NCBI RefSeq assembly: GCF_031143425.1
Contig: NC_090446.1
Coordinates: 654,989,717 to 655,053,716, forward strand
Source of the DNA: Pleurodeles waltl
Taxonomy: Eukaryota > Chordata > Amphibia > Caudata > Salamandridae
Direction of reading: 5' to 3'
Length of the DNA stretch: 64,000 nucleotides
How positions within the stretch are numbered: the stretch's first letter is position 1; each line of letters opens with the position of its first letter. The position numbers and the translations under genes were made by a program. Positions 1 to 9,290 of this stretch are shown here, piece after piece. The notes below the pieces were generated by a model. It had not been told where the DNA came from. It ran no database searches and saw nothing but the letters and a program-made list of their open reading frames with translations.

Positions 1-1569
1 CATTCTTGGGAGACCAGAGAATGGTCATCAGATTGCCAGTGTCATTGTTGCACTGCTTTTATGAGAAGTGCTGTCAGTATGGCTTATTTTAGATTCTGCA
101 CAACCTTACGCGACACAGTGGAGACAATTAAATGATGTGGGATGGCAACAACAGTAGCATTAGTAGCCCATTAGTAGTCGTAAACCTTTCAAATCTTCAG
201 ACTTGCACAAAGTGCAGAAGGGGATGGTACTGAATTCAAGAAATGAGAGCGTGGTCAAAAGCATGTAGTTAGTGCTTGGTTATTTGAATGTACTTAGAGG
301 TGGAGCACAAGGAACCCTTTGCGGCAAGTTGGATCTGGACTAGACTCTGTTTAAGGAAGACTTTGGTATCCAAATGCTTAAGTGCTTAAGTGTTGACATG
401 AGTTACTGATTGCAGCGGATCTGACTGATAGGAGAGGTACAGTGCTATGCTGAACACCGCAGTCTCCTCCCTAATATTATTCTGCTCACTGAAAGGCTAT
501 GGATAGGCATGGGAGTTGATCACGGTTGAGTGAATGCTTCATGTTCGAGGACGCTTTCTTCTTGAGATGTTTTTAAAAACAGCGATTTTCTGAACTTCCT
601 GTCACAGTCAATGTTTTAAGGAAGGCCTGATCTTCCCTCACAGGAGCAGAGAGCCTTAGATCAGTGTGCACCAGTGCTTAATTTGTGCATGTTGTTTCTG
701 GTGCTGAGCACCAGCACTTATTTTTGAGGGCCGGGGCTTATTCTTCTGCCTCAAGCATTTGCTGAGAGCAAAAGACACATGTGGGACAGACGGAGGGAGG
801 GAAAAACGAAAAAGCGTCACAATGGGAGAAAGCAGAAAGCTGCAAGAGTGAGCTGAAGGGGCAGGGAGTGGCTTTATATGGATTGAAGAGGCCCGAGGTG
901 GCTTCAGGATTACGCTGCCTCAGTATTCCGTGTTCAAACATTTAATTGCTGCAGCTGTGAATTTAAGAGGAGGGCTGTGGGCATCGGCACCTTTTTACTT
1001 ACAAATTAAGCACTGGTGTGCACAGAGTCTTGGAAAGAAAAGCTTGCAGATATGAGAGAAAGCCCTGGAGAGGGTTCCAGGAGCAGGAATATTAAGTCCA
1101 AGGAGAATGCCTACTACTCTAATAAAAAAAATGGGTATTATGATTGCCTGGCTGCAGATATTGGTTAAATCTATTGATTGAAACTGAACATGGATTGAAC
1201 AGGTGTGGAGTGTTAGGTAACTGTAACACTGGCTTACCTTACATGTTAAAAGTATTATTAAGTAGGCATGTTCTGTTTCTCATTTCTGATCCTAGGCCCT
1301 TCATTGTTATCTAATGTGGCAGTTGAAAATGGAGGCTGGTGTGGATAGTTGTACTGAAGACAGGACTGCAATAAAGTTACACTTGTGCAAAACTCTGTTG
1401 CCGTGAGTGTATAGCAGATTTGGTGATGATTTACTGTGGCTCTGGCAAAGAACACAAAGGCGAGTGGAAAATGAGGAAATTCAAAACATTTTTGGAAACG
1501 TACCAACATGAGGAGGCTTTCTTTGTAGTTTTTGTTAGCCTTTGGATTACCACAGAAGCAAAGCAGTAA
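1..1569. other. No gene recognised
   Basis: The stretch is of ordinary composition with short open frames only. None resembles a protein family, and I saw no tRNA-like, rRNA-like or terminal-repeat structure. It may hold old, unrecognisable interspersed repeats. Confidence 0.5.
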
Positions 1570-1616
1570 TCTTTAACCAGTGGCGGCCGGCAGCTTTAGG
1601 AGGGAGGGGGTAGGGC

Positions 1617-1960
1617 GGGACGCACACACACACACTCACACACACACTCATTCTTTCACACACAGACACGCACGCACGCACCTCCATTAACAACACTCAT
1701 ACCATTCAAACATGCACGCACGCACCAAACATTCATTTTAAATCACACACACTCATTCTTTGACACACGCACGCACATCCATTAACAACATTTATACCAT
1801 TCAAACATGCACGCATGCACCAAACGTTCATTTTTAAAGATTCTTTCACACAAGCACGCACGCGCATCCATTAACAACACTCATAACACTCAAACATGCA
1901 CGCGCACACCAAACATTCAATTTAAAACATCACACACATACACACACACACACATTTACC
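1617..1960. repeat. AC-rich degenerate repeat inside the hAT MITE
   Basis: CACACA and GCACGCACGC runs alternate with a longer imperfect unit. That unit combines CATTCTTT, CACACGCACGCA, CCATTAACAACA and CATTCAAACATG and recurs about three times with a period near 110-130 bp. Open frames here are low-complexity artefacts. Confidence 0.8.
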
Positions 1961-1974
1961 TTCAGCCTCCAGGT

Positions 1975-2390
1975 CCCAGGAGGGTTGGGACTGCTGCCTT
2001 CCTTCATTAGGTCAGCCAGTGAGGGAAGGCAGCAGTCCCAGCCTCGTCACAGAGTGGGATGGGGTCAGTGAGACTGCTGACCCCACCCCACTCTGTGACA
2101 AAGTGTTACTTATTGACACTGAACCTGGGCACTTTAGGGCTTAAACCTGATGCACCCAGGGAGAGTGTCAATTGGTGACGCTTTCCCCGTCACCCACGGG
2201 AGGGCCTGGAGGCACCTTTGCTGAGCTGAGGAGGTCATGCCCATAGGAGCTGTGACCTCCTCAGCCCAGCAAAGTTCAGCTCAGGCAGCCAGGAGTGTGC
2301 GCAAATCGCGCATGTCTGCTCCTGGCTGCCTGAGCTGAACATGGAGAGTGTCTGTCAGGCTGACCTTTGTTCAGCCTGACAGACACTCTT
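1975..2390. repeat. Chain of consecutive hairpins in the hAT MITE
   Basis: Several long inverted repeats lie head to tail. One pairs GGGACTGCTGCCTTCC near 1987 with GGAAGGCAGCAGTCCC near 2025. One pairs GTCACAGAGTGGG near 2046 with CCCACTCTGTGAC near 2087. One pairs GCTGAGGAGGTCA with TGACCTCCTCAGC at about 2223-2264. One pairs GTTCAGCTCAGGCAGCCAGG with its complement at about 2274-2340. The last pairs GAGTGTCTGTCAGGCTGA with its complement at about 2345-2390. A transcript would fold into a string of stem-loops. Confidence 0.8.
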
Positions 2391-2451
2391 CATGAGGGGC
2401 AAAAGGTGGAGGGGGCGTGGACCCTCCGCCCTAAAGGACGGGCCGCCACTG

Positions 2452-3744
2452 TCTTTAACATTTGCTTACTAGTATCTTAGTGAGTCTGGGCAGTTGCACG
2501 TGGAGTTGGGACTGCAAGCCTGTGCTCGAAAAACAGACAATTGCTGGAATTCTCAGTTAGAGCGAGTGACAAGCACCAATAGATGCCTTTACCACAGCAT
2601 CTGCATAATGACATGTAGGAGAACGTCATTGCACGCCTGTCATTGGAAAGTGCACATCATTGCCTAAGGCCACATTGCATTATTTTACTTGCAGCCATAT
2701 TGGAGTGGCCACTCTTCAAGTTAACATCATCAACTGACGAATTATACTGAAAGTTAAGTGCCTGCTAACTGTGGGATTGCCAATTGTGGGATAGCAATTG
2801 ATAACAGGGCATCGCACTGCTGTGTAATTTGTACAAGTGTCCAGATAATATGCTAAGAACTGCTATTGGAGGTATTTATACACTATGACAGTGGTTTCCA
2901 ACCTTTTGACTTCTGTGGACCCCCATTTTATCAATACAGGATCCCGGGGACCCCCACTGAATCATTATTAGAACCCGGGGAATATTTTATCAATTCTATT
3001 TTCACTTCTGAGCAAGGACACCTACGCATAAAATAACATATTCCTTTATTTCTAGGGCCAGTTAGGCTAAAAGTTTGCAATCATATCGAAATTGGCCAGG
3101 GAAGGGGCCCGCATGTCTCCCATGGAACTGTAGTGGGATACAGGCGATGGGGGTTCCTGGGACGGAGATCGGCATGGGGGGGTGGACCTCCCAACCCATG
3201 GAATTGTAGTTGGCCCTGTGGAGTGGGGTTCCCGGGGCCGAAATCTGACCGACCACGTAGGCCATTAACCCAATGAGGTAGCACTTACTAACTAACCATT
3301 AGAAAGCGCTCCGCTAGATAGACATTATGTGCAAACTGTGGACTCTTATTGGTTAAACAAGCAGGTGAGCTTCAGTTCTGGCAATGATGGTCATTTCACA
3401 GAAATTAGACCTCAACAGAAAGCACTTACAAAGGTAAATGTGACCGGTGCCCCAGTTGAAGCTTCACTTCCAGAAAGGACAAACAATCCTAACTTCCAGA
3501 CTTGACGAAGGCAAAGCAAGTGTGCTCTGTTACTCAGAGATTCCATTTTGAAAAATGATTTGAAATCCTTTGTTGAGGTGAATGCATCTTTCATCTATTG
3601 GCGCGTAATCAGACCCACTATCACACCCAGACAGACACTCTCACACCCAGAGATACCCTCTCACACCTATTCTTACACCCAGAGAGACAGGCCCTGTGGT
3701 CAACTCCCACTGCGCATTTCCAAAGGCCATGCACAGCACTAGGT
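2452..3744. other. No gene recognised downstream of the hAT MITE
   Basis: Apart from the possible hAT end at 2889, nothing was recognisable. A small ACACCCAGAGA-like repeat lies near 3620-3690. The short open frames look random. Confidence 0.4.
2889..3060 (+). repeat. Possible hAT end fragment
   Basis: The segment begins CAGTGGTTTCCAACC, which resembles the 5' terminus of Charlie-type hAT elements. No matching opposite end or target duplication was found, so this is at best a truncated fragment. Confidence 0.3.
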
Positions 3745-3824
3745 GGGGTGGTTAGGGGGCCTAGCATGGCCAAAGGCGGTGTGCGGTGGTGGTTGGATCA
3801 ACGTATAGTAATGAAAATTACTTA

Positions 3825-4811
3825 GGGGTCATTTTGACCTCGGCGGTCTTTTGTCAAGACCGCCGAGGGACCGCCGTGCTGAAGACCGCCAGTGGTGGCG
3901 GTTTTCTGCTCGGCGTATTATGACTGTTGGCAGCCCTCCGTCCTTTTTCGGACGGAGAGCCACCAACAGCCATACTGGCGGTCGGCGGGGAAGTGGAGGT
4001 CACGTCCTGTGATTTGGCATGGCGGTGTTCTGTTGACGGTGTGGTGTCGGCGGAGCAGCCCCCAAGGATCCCGTCCCCTCCCGGAGGATCAACGGACCAG
4101 GTAAGTTGATCGTCCGTTAGGGGAGGGGGGTAGGGGGCTGTTGTGTGTTGTGTGCGTGTATGGGGGTGTTCGTCTGTGTATGTAGAGGGGGTGTGTGAGT
4201 GCGTGTATGCTTGCAGGGGTGTTGTGTGTTTGGAAATGAGTGCATGTATGTCTGTAGGTATGTCTGTATGGATGTGTGCGTGTATGTTTGAATGTGGATG
4301 TGCGTGTCTGTGTGTGTGGCTGTTGGCATGTATGTCGGTGTGTGTGCGTGTATGTGTTTTGGTGGTGCCTGCGTGCGTGTCGGGTGTGTATGTGTGTTGT
4401 GATGTTGGGGGTAGGGGTGGGGAGGGGGGTCCTGCCACCTTTGGGGGGTGGCAGGGGTGGTGGGGGGTGTAGGGGAGGGAGTCGGGTGGGGTAGACCCCT
4501 ATCAGTGCTAGGGAAGGAATTCCCTGGCACCGATAGTGCTTACCGCCATGGATTTCATGGTGGTTCCAAACCGCATGAAATCCATGGAGGTTAGCCGGGT
4601 CCAAATACCGCCGGCGGTATAGTGACGACTGCCGGGCTGGAGACCCAGGTCTCCAGCCCAGTGGTCGTCTCCGCCCTGGCAGGCGGAACGGAGAAGAGGC
4701 GGATGACCATGGTGGTAACCGCCATGGTCATAATTGCAAAAATGTGACCGCCAGGTTGTTGGAGGTCTTACCGCCGCTTCTCCGCTGTCCGCCAGGGTCA
4801 TAATGACCCCC
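3825..4811. mobile_element. Non-autonomous element with GGGGTCATT termini
   Basis: A 987-bp GC-rich element starts GGGGTCATTTTGACC and ends GGTCATAATGACCCCC, so its ends are inverted repeats. The flanking triplets are TTA (3822-3824) and TGA (4812-4814), a possible imperfect 3-bp duplication. The interior has GCGG/CCGC-rich segments and a TGTGTG-rich tract at 4135-4410. The tract keeps several frames open on both strands, but none is a gene. The ends resemble those of the 10-kb Harbinger element at 40655-50868, so it may be a deletion derivative of that group. Confidence 0.8.
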
Positions 4812-4814
4812 TGA

Positions 4815-5165
4815 ATGTTTTTTAAAAAAACAGAGAAATTCACTGTACAAAGCAAAGGTTGCAGGGATGTCATAGTTAAGAAATAGAATAAAAAAGCCTT
4901 AGAAATTCACTTAAAAAACCGAAGGTTACACAGACATTGTAGTTAAATTCTGAATTTACTGTAAAAAAAAACTGTAACTCGCGACCTAAGATAACTATAA
5001 CTCGTGCCCGCAACATGCACTGCTAATTACTCAAGATATTACAGCACTCATGACAACTTTTATAACTCTAATAAAAATATAAATGAAACATTAAAAGTCA
5101 AATTATTGGCACGGGCGGGAGTTATAGTTACATTAGTCCTCAAGTTATATCCCATAACAAGATGG
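4815..5165 (+). repeat. AT-rich interspersed repeat, direct copy
   Basis: This stretch is the inverted counterpart of 5780-6190. Both contain CACTG...AAAGGTT-CAGGGA-(A)T-ATAGTTA, an AGAAATAGAAT segment, CATGCACTGCTAATTAC, a GATATTACAGCACT segment and a GAGTTATAGTTAC segment in the same order. The repeat probably also covers 3745-3824, with the 3825-4811 element inserted in it. Confidence 0.65.
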
Positions 5166-5779
5166 AAGAAAGAGAGAGATAGTTTGTTAGTGCTTTGTCT
5201 CTGCATAAATTGACTTCAAATCGTCACACCAGCAAGATGTTTGCTACAAATGCTATAGTTATGTTTTGATGCAAAGCAGAAAAGAGTGTGTTCTGGTGTA
5301 CTGATAAATCTCTTAGACTGTCATTCAAAACGTTGAATGTTCAAATCCTGGTATCTCATGACAGTGTGCCTGTTTATTTACTTGTGTTTTTAATGTTAAA
5401 TGTTGCTAGTGATGCAACATTTACATCATTTTCCCATGAATAATCTTTAGTTTAAATGTCATAGATGTGTCATAGATATGCTCAGTAAGGAGTCACCTGC
5501 AGCCTAATGGTTAAGGTCTCAGAACCTCACACAGAAGGTTAATAGTTCCAGTCTAGGTGTATAAAATTATTTTAAACTTCAAATATTTAAGGTACATACA
5601 GAAAGGTGATCTCACTCTTTTTAGTTGTCAAATATATATTTGTTCAATTTGTCAGAACATTTCTCTTTGTAAGTGCTGAGGAGTTGGGCGGTTATAGGAG
5701 GCCCTGTGGCCAACCTCTGCCACGCAGAGCCTATGCATGGTGTGCGGTTGGATGGTTGTAGGGTGTTGGCCGTAGGGTG

Positions 5780-6190
5780 TTTGGATTAACGTACAGTAAT
5801 GAAGATAACTTGTGCCCTGAGGTAACTATAACTCACGTCCTTGAAAAGCACAGTTTTCTAATCAATAATGTTACTGAAAATGTTGCAGTGATATTATCAA
5901 TGATGTTATCAAAGATGTCATCAGTGCTGTAATATCTGGGGTAATTAGCAGTGCATGGTGAGTGCACATGTTAGTGTTGCCTTAGTGCACAAGTTATAGT
6001 TACTTGAAATAACTCGAACTATAACAGCTGAATTTCAATGGTTTTGTACATTTAAAATGTTAGCCTAACTATAATGTCCCTATATCCTTTGGTTTCTTAA
6101 ATAAAGTTCTATGTTTTTTTAATTCTATTTCATAACTATAATGTCCCTGTAACCTTTGTTTTTTTCAGTGAGTTTCTAGGTTTTTTATAA
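5780..6190 (-). repeat. AT-rich interspersed repeat, inverted copy
   Basis: The reverse complement aligns with 4815-5165 over roughly 350-400 bp. The shared AGCAGTGCATG block at about 5949-5959 corresponds to CATGCACTGCT near 5014. The two copies could form a large imperfect foldback with a ~600-bp loop. No coding capacity is seen. Confidence 0.65.
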
Positions 6191-7007
6191 CGTAAAGTAG
6201 ATGGTATGCTATGTTGGGTCTTATGTGGCAAAAAGGTGAGTTGCAATTCAATGGATGAGCCCCAGAACCCAAACTAGGGAAGCATGGCAGAGGGAAATGA
6301 TAGAGTGGGTGGGACGGAAGAGAGGCATCTACTGAGAATGAGGAAGGATGAAAAAGCGCCAGGTATCCTTAGGGCATGAGCTGCTAGGACACAAGCACTA
6401 ATAGCAGACACAACCCAGGCCCAGGAGGGTACAGAGTCACAGGCTGAAGAGGGCAATCAAAGTGCAGAGGTGTGCAAGAATGGCAGAGAAACATGTGATA
6501 TATTTTCTGGGCATGGAGGGCTTATCTCCTGGGCGGGGTACTTTTCTTGAGGTAAGACTGGTGGTGGTAAGAGTATTCCCTATGGAAGCGGGGGAGAGGA
6601 AGGTTGGGAGGGAGGTGTTGTATAACTGTTACTGTGGCTTTTGTTCGCTATTTTTTTCTGAGGATGGGTGGAGGTTCATTGAATGGTAACTGCAAGGGGC
6701 TGATGATTAATTGGATTTGTTATGTGATTACTTGTTACTGTTGAACCAAATGCTAACAAAGAAAGATTTAAAAAAAAAGTTTTTGTGTCAACATAATGGA
6801 CCACAGCAGTTGCATCTTCATGGATAGATTTAAACTTCTAAATATTAACAAGTTATTGTCTAAAACTAGACAATGGTTTTCTACCATAGATTGGGCTGCA
6901 GCATACCCCCAGATACCATTCTGTACTAAAGGCTGAAGGTTGCCAACTTTTAGTACGCCAGTGGGGTGGTATACATTTTTAAAATTCTCATTTGTTTTTT
7001 GTCGGCT
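6191..7007. other. No gene recognised
   Basis: The sequence is moderately purine-rich near 6250-6650. Short open frames at 6274-6456 and 6462-6689 have no recognisable domains. The region just before 7008 may belong to the LINE fragment that follows, but I could not trace it. Confidence 0.4.
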
Positions 7008-7435
7008 TCTGACACTGTGTTGCACAGCACCCTCATCTGCAAACTCCACAACTCCAGAGTAAACTCCACAACTCCAGAGTACAAGGAGCAGCCATGAGAA
7101 GGATCACTTCCATCCTCTCTGATAGAACCCAGTGAGTCAGAATCCCACTGTACACCTTTGAATCAAAGAACCTCGTTTCTAGAGTTCCTCAAGGATCTTC
7201 CATTAGCCTGACTCTTTTCAACATATATATGGCACCTCTCACCCATGTCATAAGAGCTTACACAACCAATGTTGTCTCCTTTGCTTATGACGCACAGCTC
7301 ATCCTCTCCCTCACAGACAATAACAACACCACTAGGACCAGGGTACTCCTCCTGGTGACAGCCAAATTGGGACCCACTTCCACTCACACAGATCACGCTA
7401 GAAACCTCAGAATCACCCTGGATCAAACAATCAAT
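7008..7435 (+). pseudogene. L2/CR1-like LINE reverse-transcriptase fragment
   Basis: Translation in more than one frame gives typical non-LTR reverse-transcriptase motifs in order. First is SDTVLHSTLICKLHNS near 7008-7056. Next is RVPQGSS followed by TLFNIYMAPL at about 7183-7245. Then VSFAYDAQLILSL appears where a YADD catalytic box is expected, so both aspartates are displaced or lost. Last is DHARNLRITLD near 7396-7430. A 20-21 bp direct duplication of AAACTCCACAACTCCAGAGT at about 7046-7080 interrupts the frame. It is a dead 5'-truncated LINE copy. The L2 versus CR1 assignment is an inference from motif style. Confidence 0.75.
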
Positions 7436-7439
7436 GAGG

Positions 7440-7650
7440 GGTTTGTAAAGCGCGACTACTCACTCGTAAGGGTCTCAAGGTGCTGGGGGGCTACTGATCT
7501 GACTAGGAGCTGTGGTTCAGTCGAAGAGCCAGGTCTTGAGTTCCTTCCTGAATTTAGGCAAAGACAGAGATAGCCTGAGTTGGAGGGGCAGGGTGTTCCA
7601 TGTTTTTGTAGCGAGGTAGGAAAAAGCCCAAAATTACCAAACATGTGAAC
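7440..7650 (+). repeat. Probable 3' end of the LINE or a related SINE
   Basis: The sequence continues directly from the reverse-transcriptase fragment with GTAAAGCGCGACTACTCACTCGTAAGG, AGGTCTTGAGTTCCTTCCTGAA and GGGCAGGGTGTTCCATG blocks. This resembles a LINE 3' region that SINEs often borrow. No database comparison was possible. Confidence 0.4.
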
Positions 7651-9290
7651 GCAGTAATCTTTTCCTGCTTCTTCTTACTAGGAATGCTTCCCAAGATCTT
7701 TAAGTGTCTCTCAACCACCACAAGATGCATGGCTACCCGGACCCTCATAACCAGCAGAATTTCACATTATTGATGCTTTCAGAAAGAACCACTGTGTTAG
7801 ATAGAGAGAGACATTAGCATGTACTTTGGGCTAAGAACATTACTCACCACATGGGGTCTGTATGGGCTTCAGCTAGGATCAAGAGAATGTCTGTGAGATT
7901 GAACGCTTATAATTATGAAGCGTAGTATATGCATGGGATAATAAATGAGGTGGCTGTGTTTTTCTTTTAAGCGGGATACAAACACCAGCAAAGGACGGAC
8001 TAAGCAATGAGTAGGAAAATTATAATGTGGTATGTCTGAAGAGTAAAGAAATGTGTGGAATCAGTGAGGACAAATGGAAGAATGGATACAAACAAAATGG
8101 AAAGCTGAAACAATCTAAGAGATCCACAAAGGAAAGGTGGCCTTCAAATAAATATTAAGAAAATGGTTTGATTAGTTTTTAGCAAGTGAGGATGAGCTGT
8201 CTGTTGACAAAAGTTTGATATTGCAAATCAGACAAGTAGTTCCTCCAGGAAGAGTAAGGGTAAGATCCGAGAAATAGTGCATGGGGGACATCGGGGTATT
8301 AGGAAGCACAAGAGAATACTCAAGAGTGTGTGTGTGTGGCCTAGTATAGTAAGGTGGTATGGAGGAAAGTAAGAAATTGCATGGACGATGAGAAATATGA
8401 CAAAGGTCAGGTTGTATTTAGGCCAGTTCCCCGGAGGGAGTCTTCATGAGTGTGCGATTGCTTTGATGTTGACGCTGTGCACATCATGTATGTTGTGATA
8501 CTTATAACTCATGTATGCCTATTTGTCCCATCTTTCCAGGTTCCTTAATCAAAATATTCCCTATTATGAGCTACCAAGTATTTAAGGATTAGGTAGGTGT
8601 TTTCGGTCCTGAAGAATCGCACTAGATCAATTTTTTGACTACTAGAGAGAAACATGTTGACCAAGATGCAAGAGTAGTACAGGGGATCCTGTGTCTACTT
8701 TCACTAACCTCTATATTGCAAGACTTAGTGACTACCAAGAACATAATTTCTTGATTTTTTAGGGGAGTTTAGACATTGTTCTATTTTCTCCCTGATTTAT
8801 GTTTTTAATTATGTCAGAGGTCAAATATCTAATTAAACTGTATTGTACCTCTAGTCATTTTTAACTGATTTTCTTTTTTCATACCAATCCAGTACTCATT
8901 TTTGACCGGCTTATCAATATCTGCAAAAGATCTCCGGCAAAGAGCCCCCCTGCGGGCCCGTCAGGCATTGCAGCGCCGGCCTGACGAGGAGTAGAGCCCT
9001 ATGATGAAGCATGTCACCAAATGGTGAGTGAGGGCTCTTGCTTCAAAGATTTTGGCTCCTAGGGACCTGTGATTTCTGGGTACATTTTGTGTGTTGGAAC
9101 TGTGTATATACTTTTTTTGATTTATAGGTTTATTGGGAGATCTATACACAGGACCAGGACGTTATTTCCGAAACTCCCGTTATATGCTGTGCCCCCCGTT
9201 TTGATATTATTAGAGGATGCTTTTACCCCTGTGATAAAAAGGAAGACAAAGAAAAGGAAGAGGAAATTGGACTAGAAGTACAATTTTAAA
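7651..9290. other. No gene recognised; may include the 5' part of the LINE
   Basis: The region to about 8900 shows nothing definable. From about 8930 a GC-rich block and a small lysine/arginine-rich frame (9069-9275, ending KRKTKKRKRK) immediately precede the Tx1-like ORF2. They could belong to the 5' region or ORF1 of that LINE, but there is no motif support. Confidence 0.35.

Larger units (their letters stand above)
1578..2451. mobile_element. Non-autonomous hAT transposon (MITE)
   Basis: An 874-bp element starts CAGTGGCGGCC and ends GGCCGCCACTG, giving short terminal inverted repeats of the hAT type (CAG...CTG). It is flanked by a perfect 8-bp target duplication, TCTTTAAC, at 1570-1577 and 2452-2459, which is the length hAT transposases produce. 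The interior has no transposase frame. It holds an AC-rich stretch at 1617-1960 and a run of GC-rich hairpins at 1970-2400. It must have been moved by a hAT transposase encoded elsewhere. Confidence 0.92.

Noticed and set aside
3854..4604. Overlapping frames of 137-194 codons on the minus strand
   Set aside because: They lie in the TGTGTG-rich interior of a non-autonomous element and read as His/Thr low-complexity protein.
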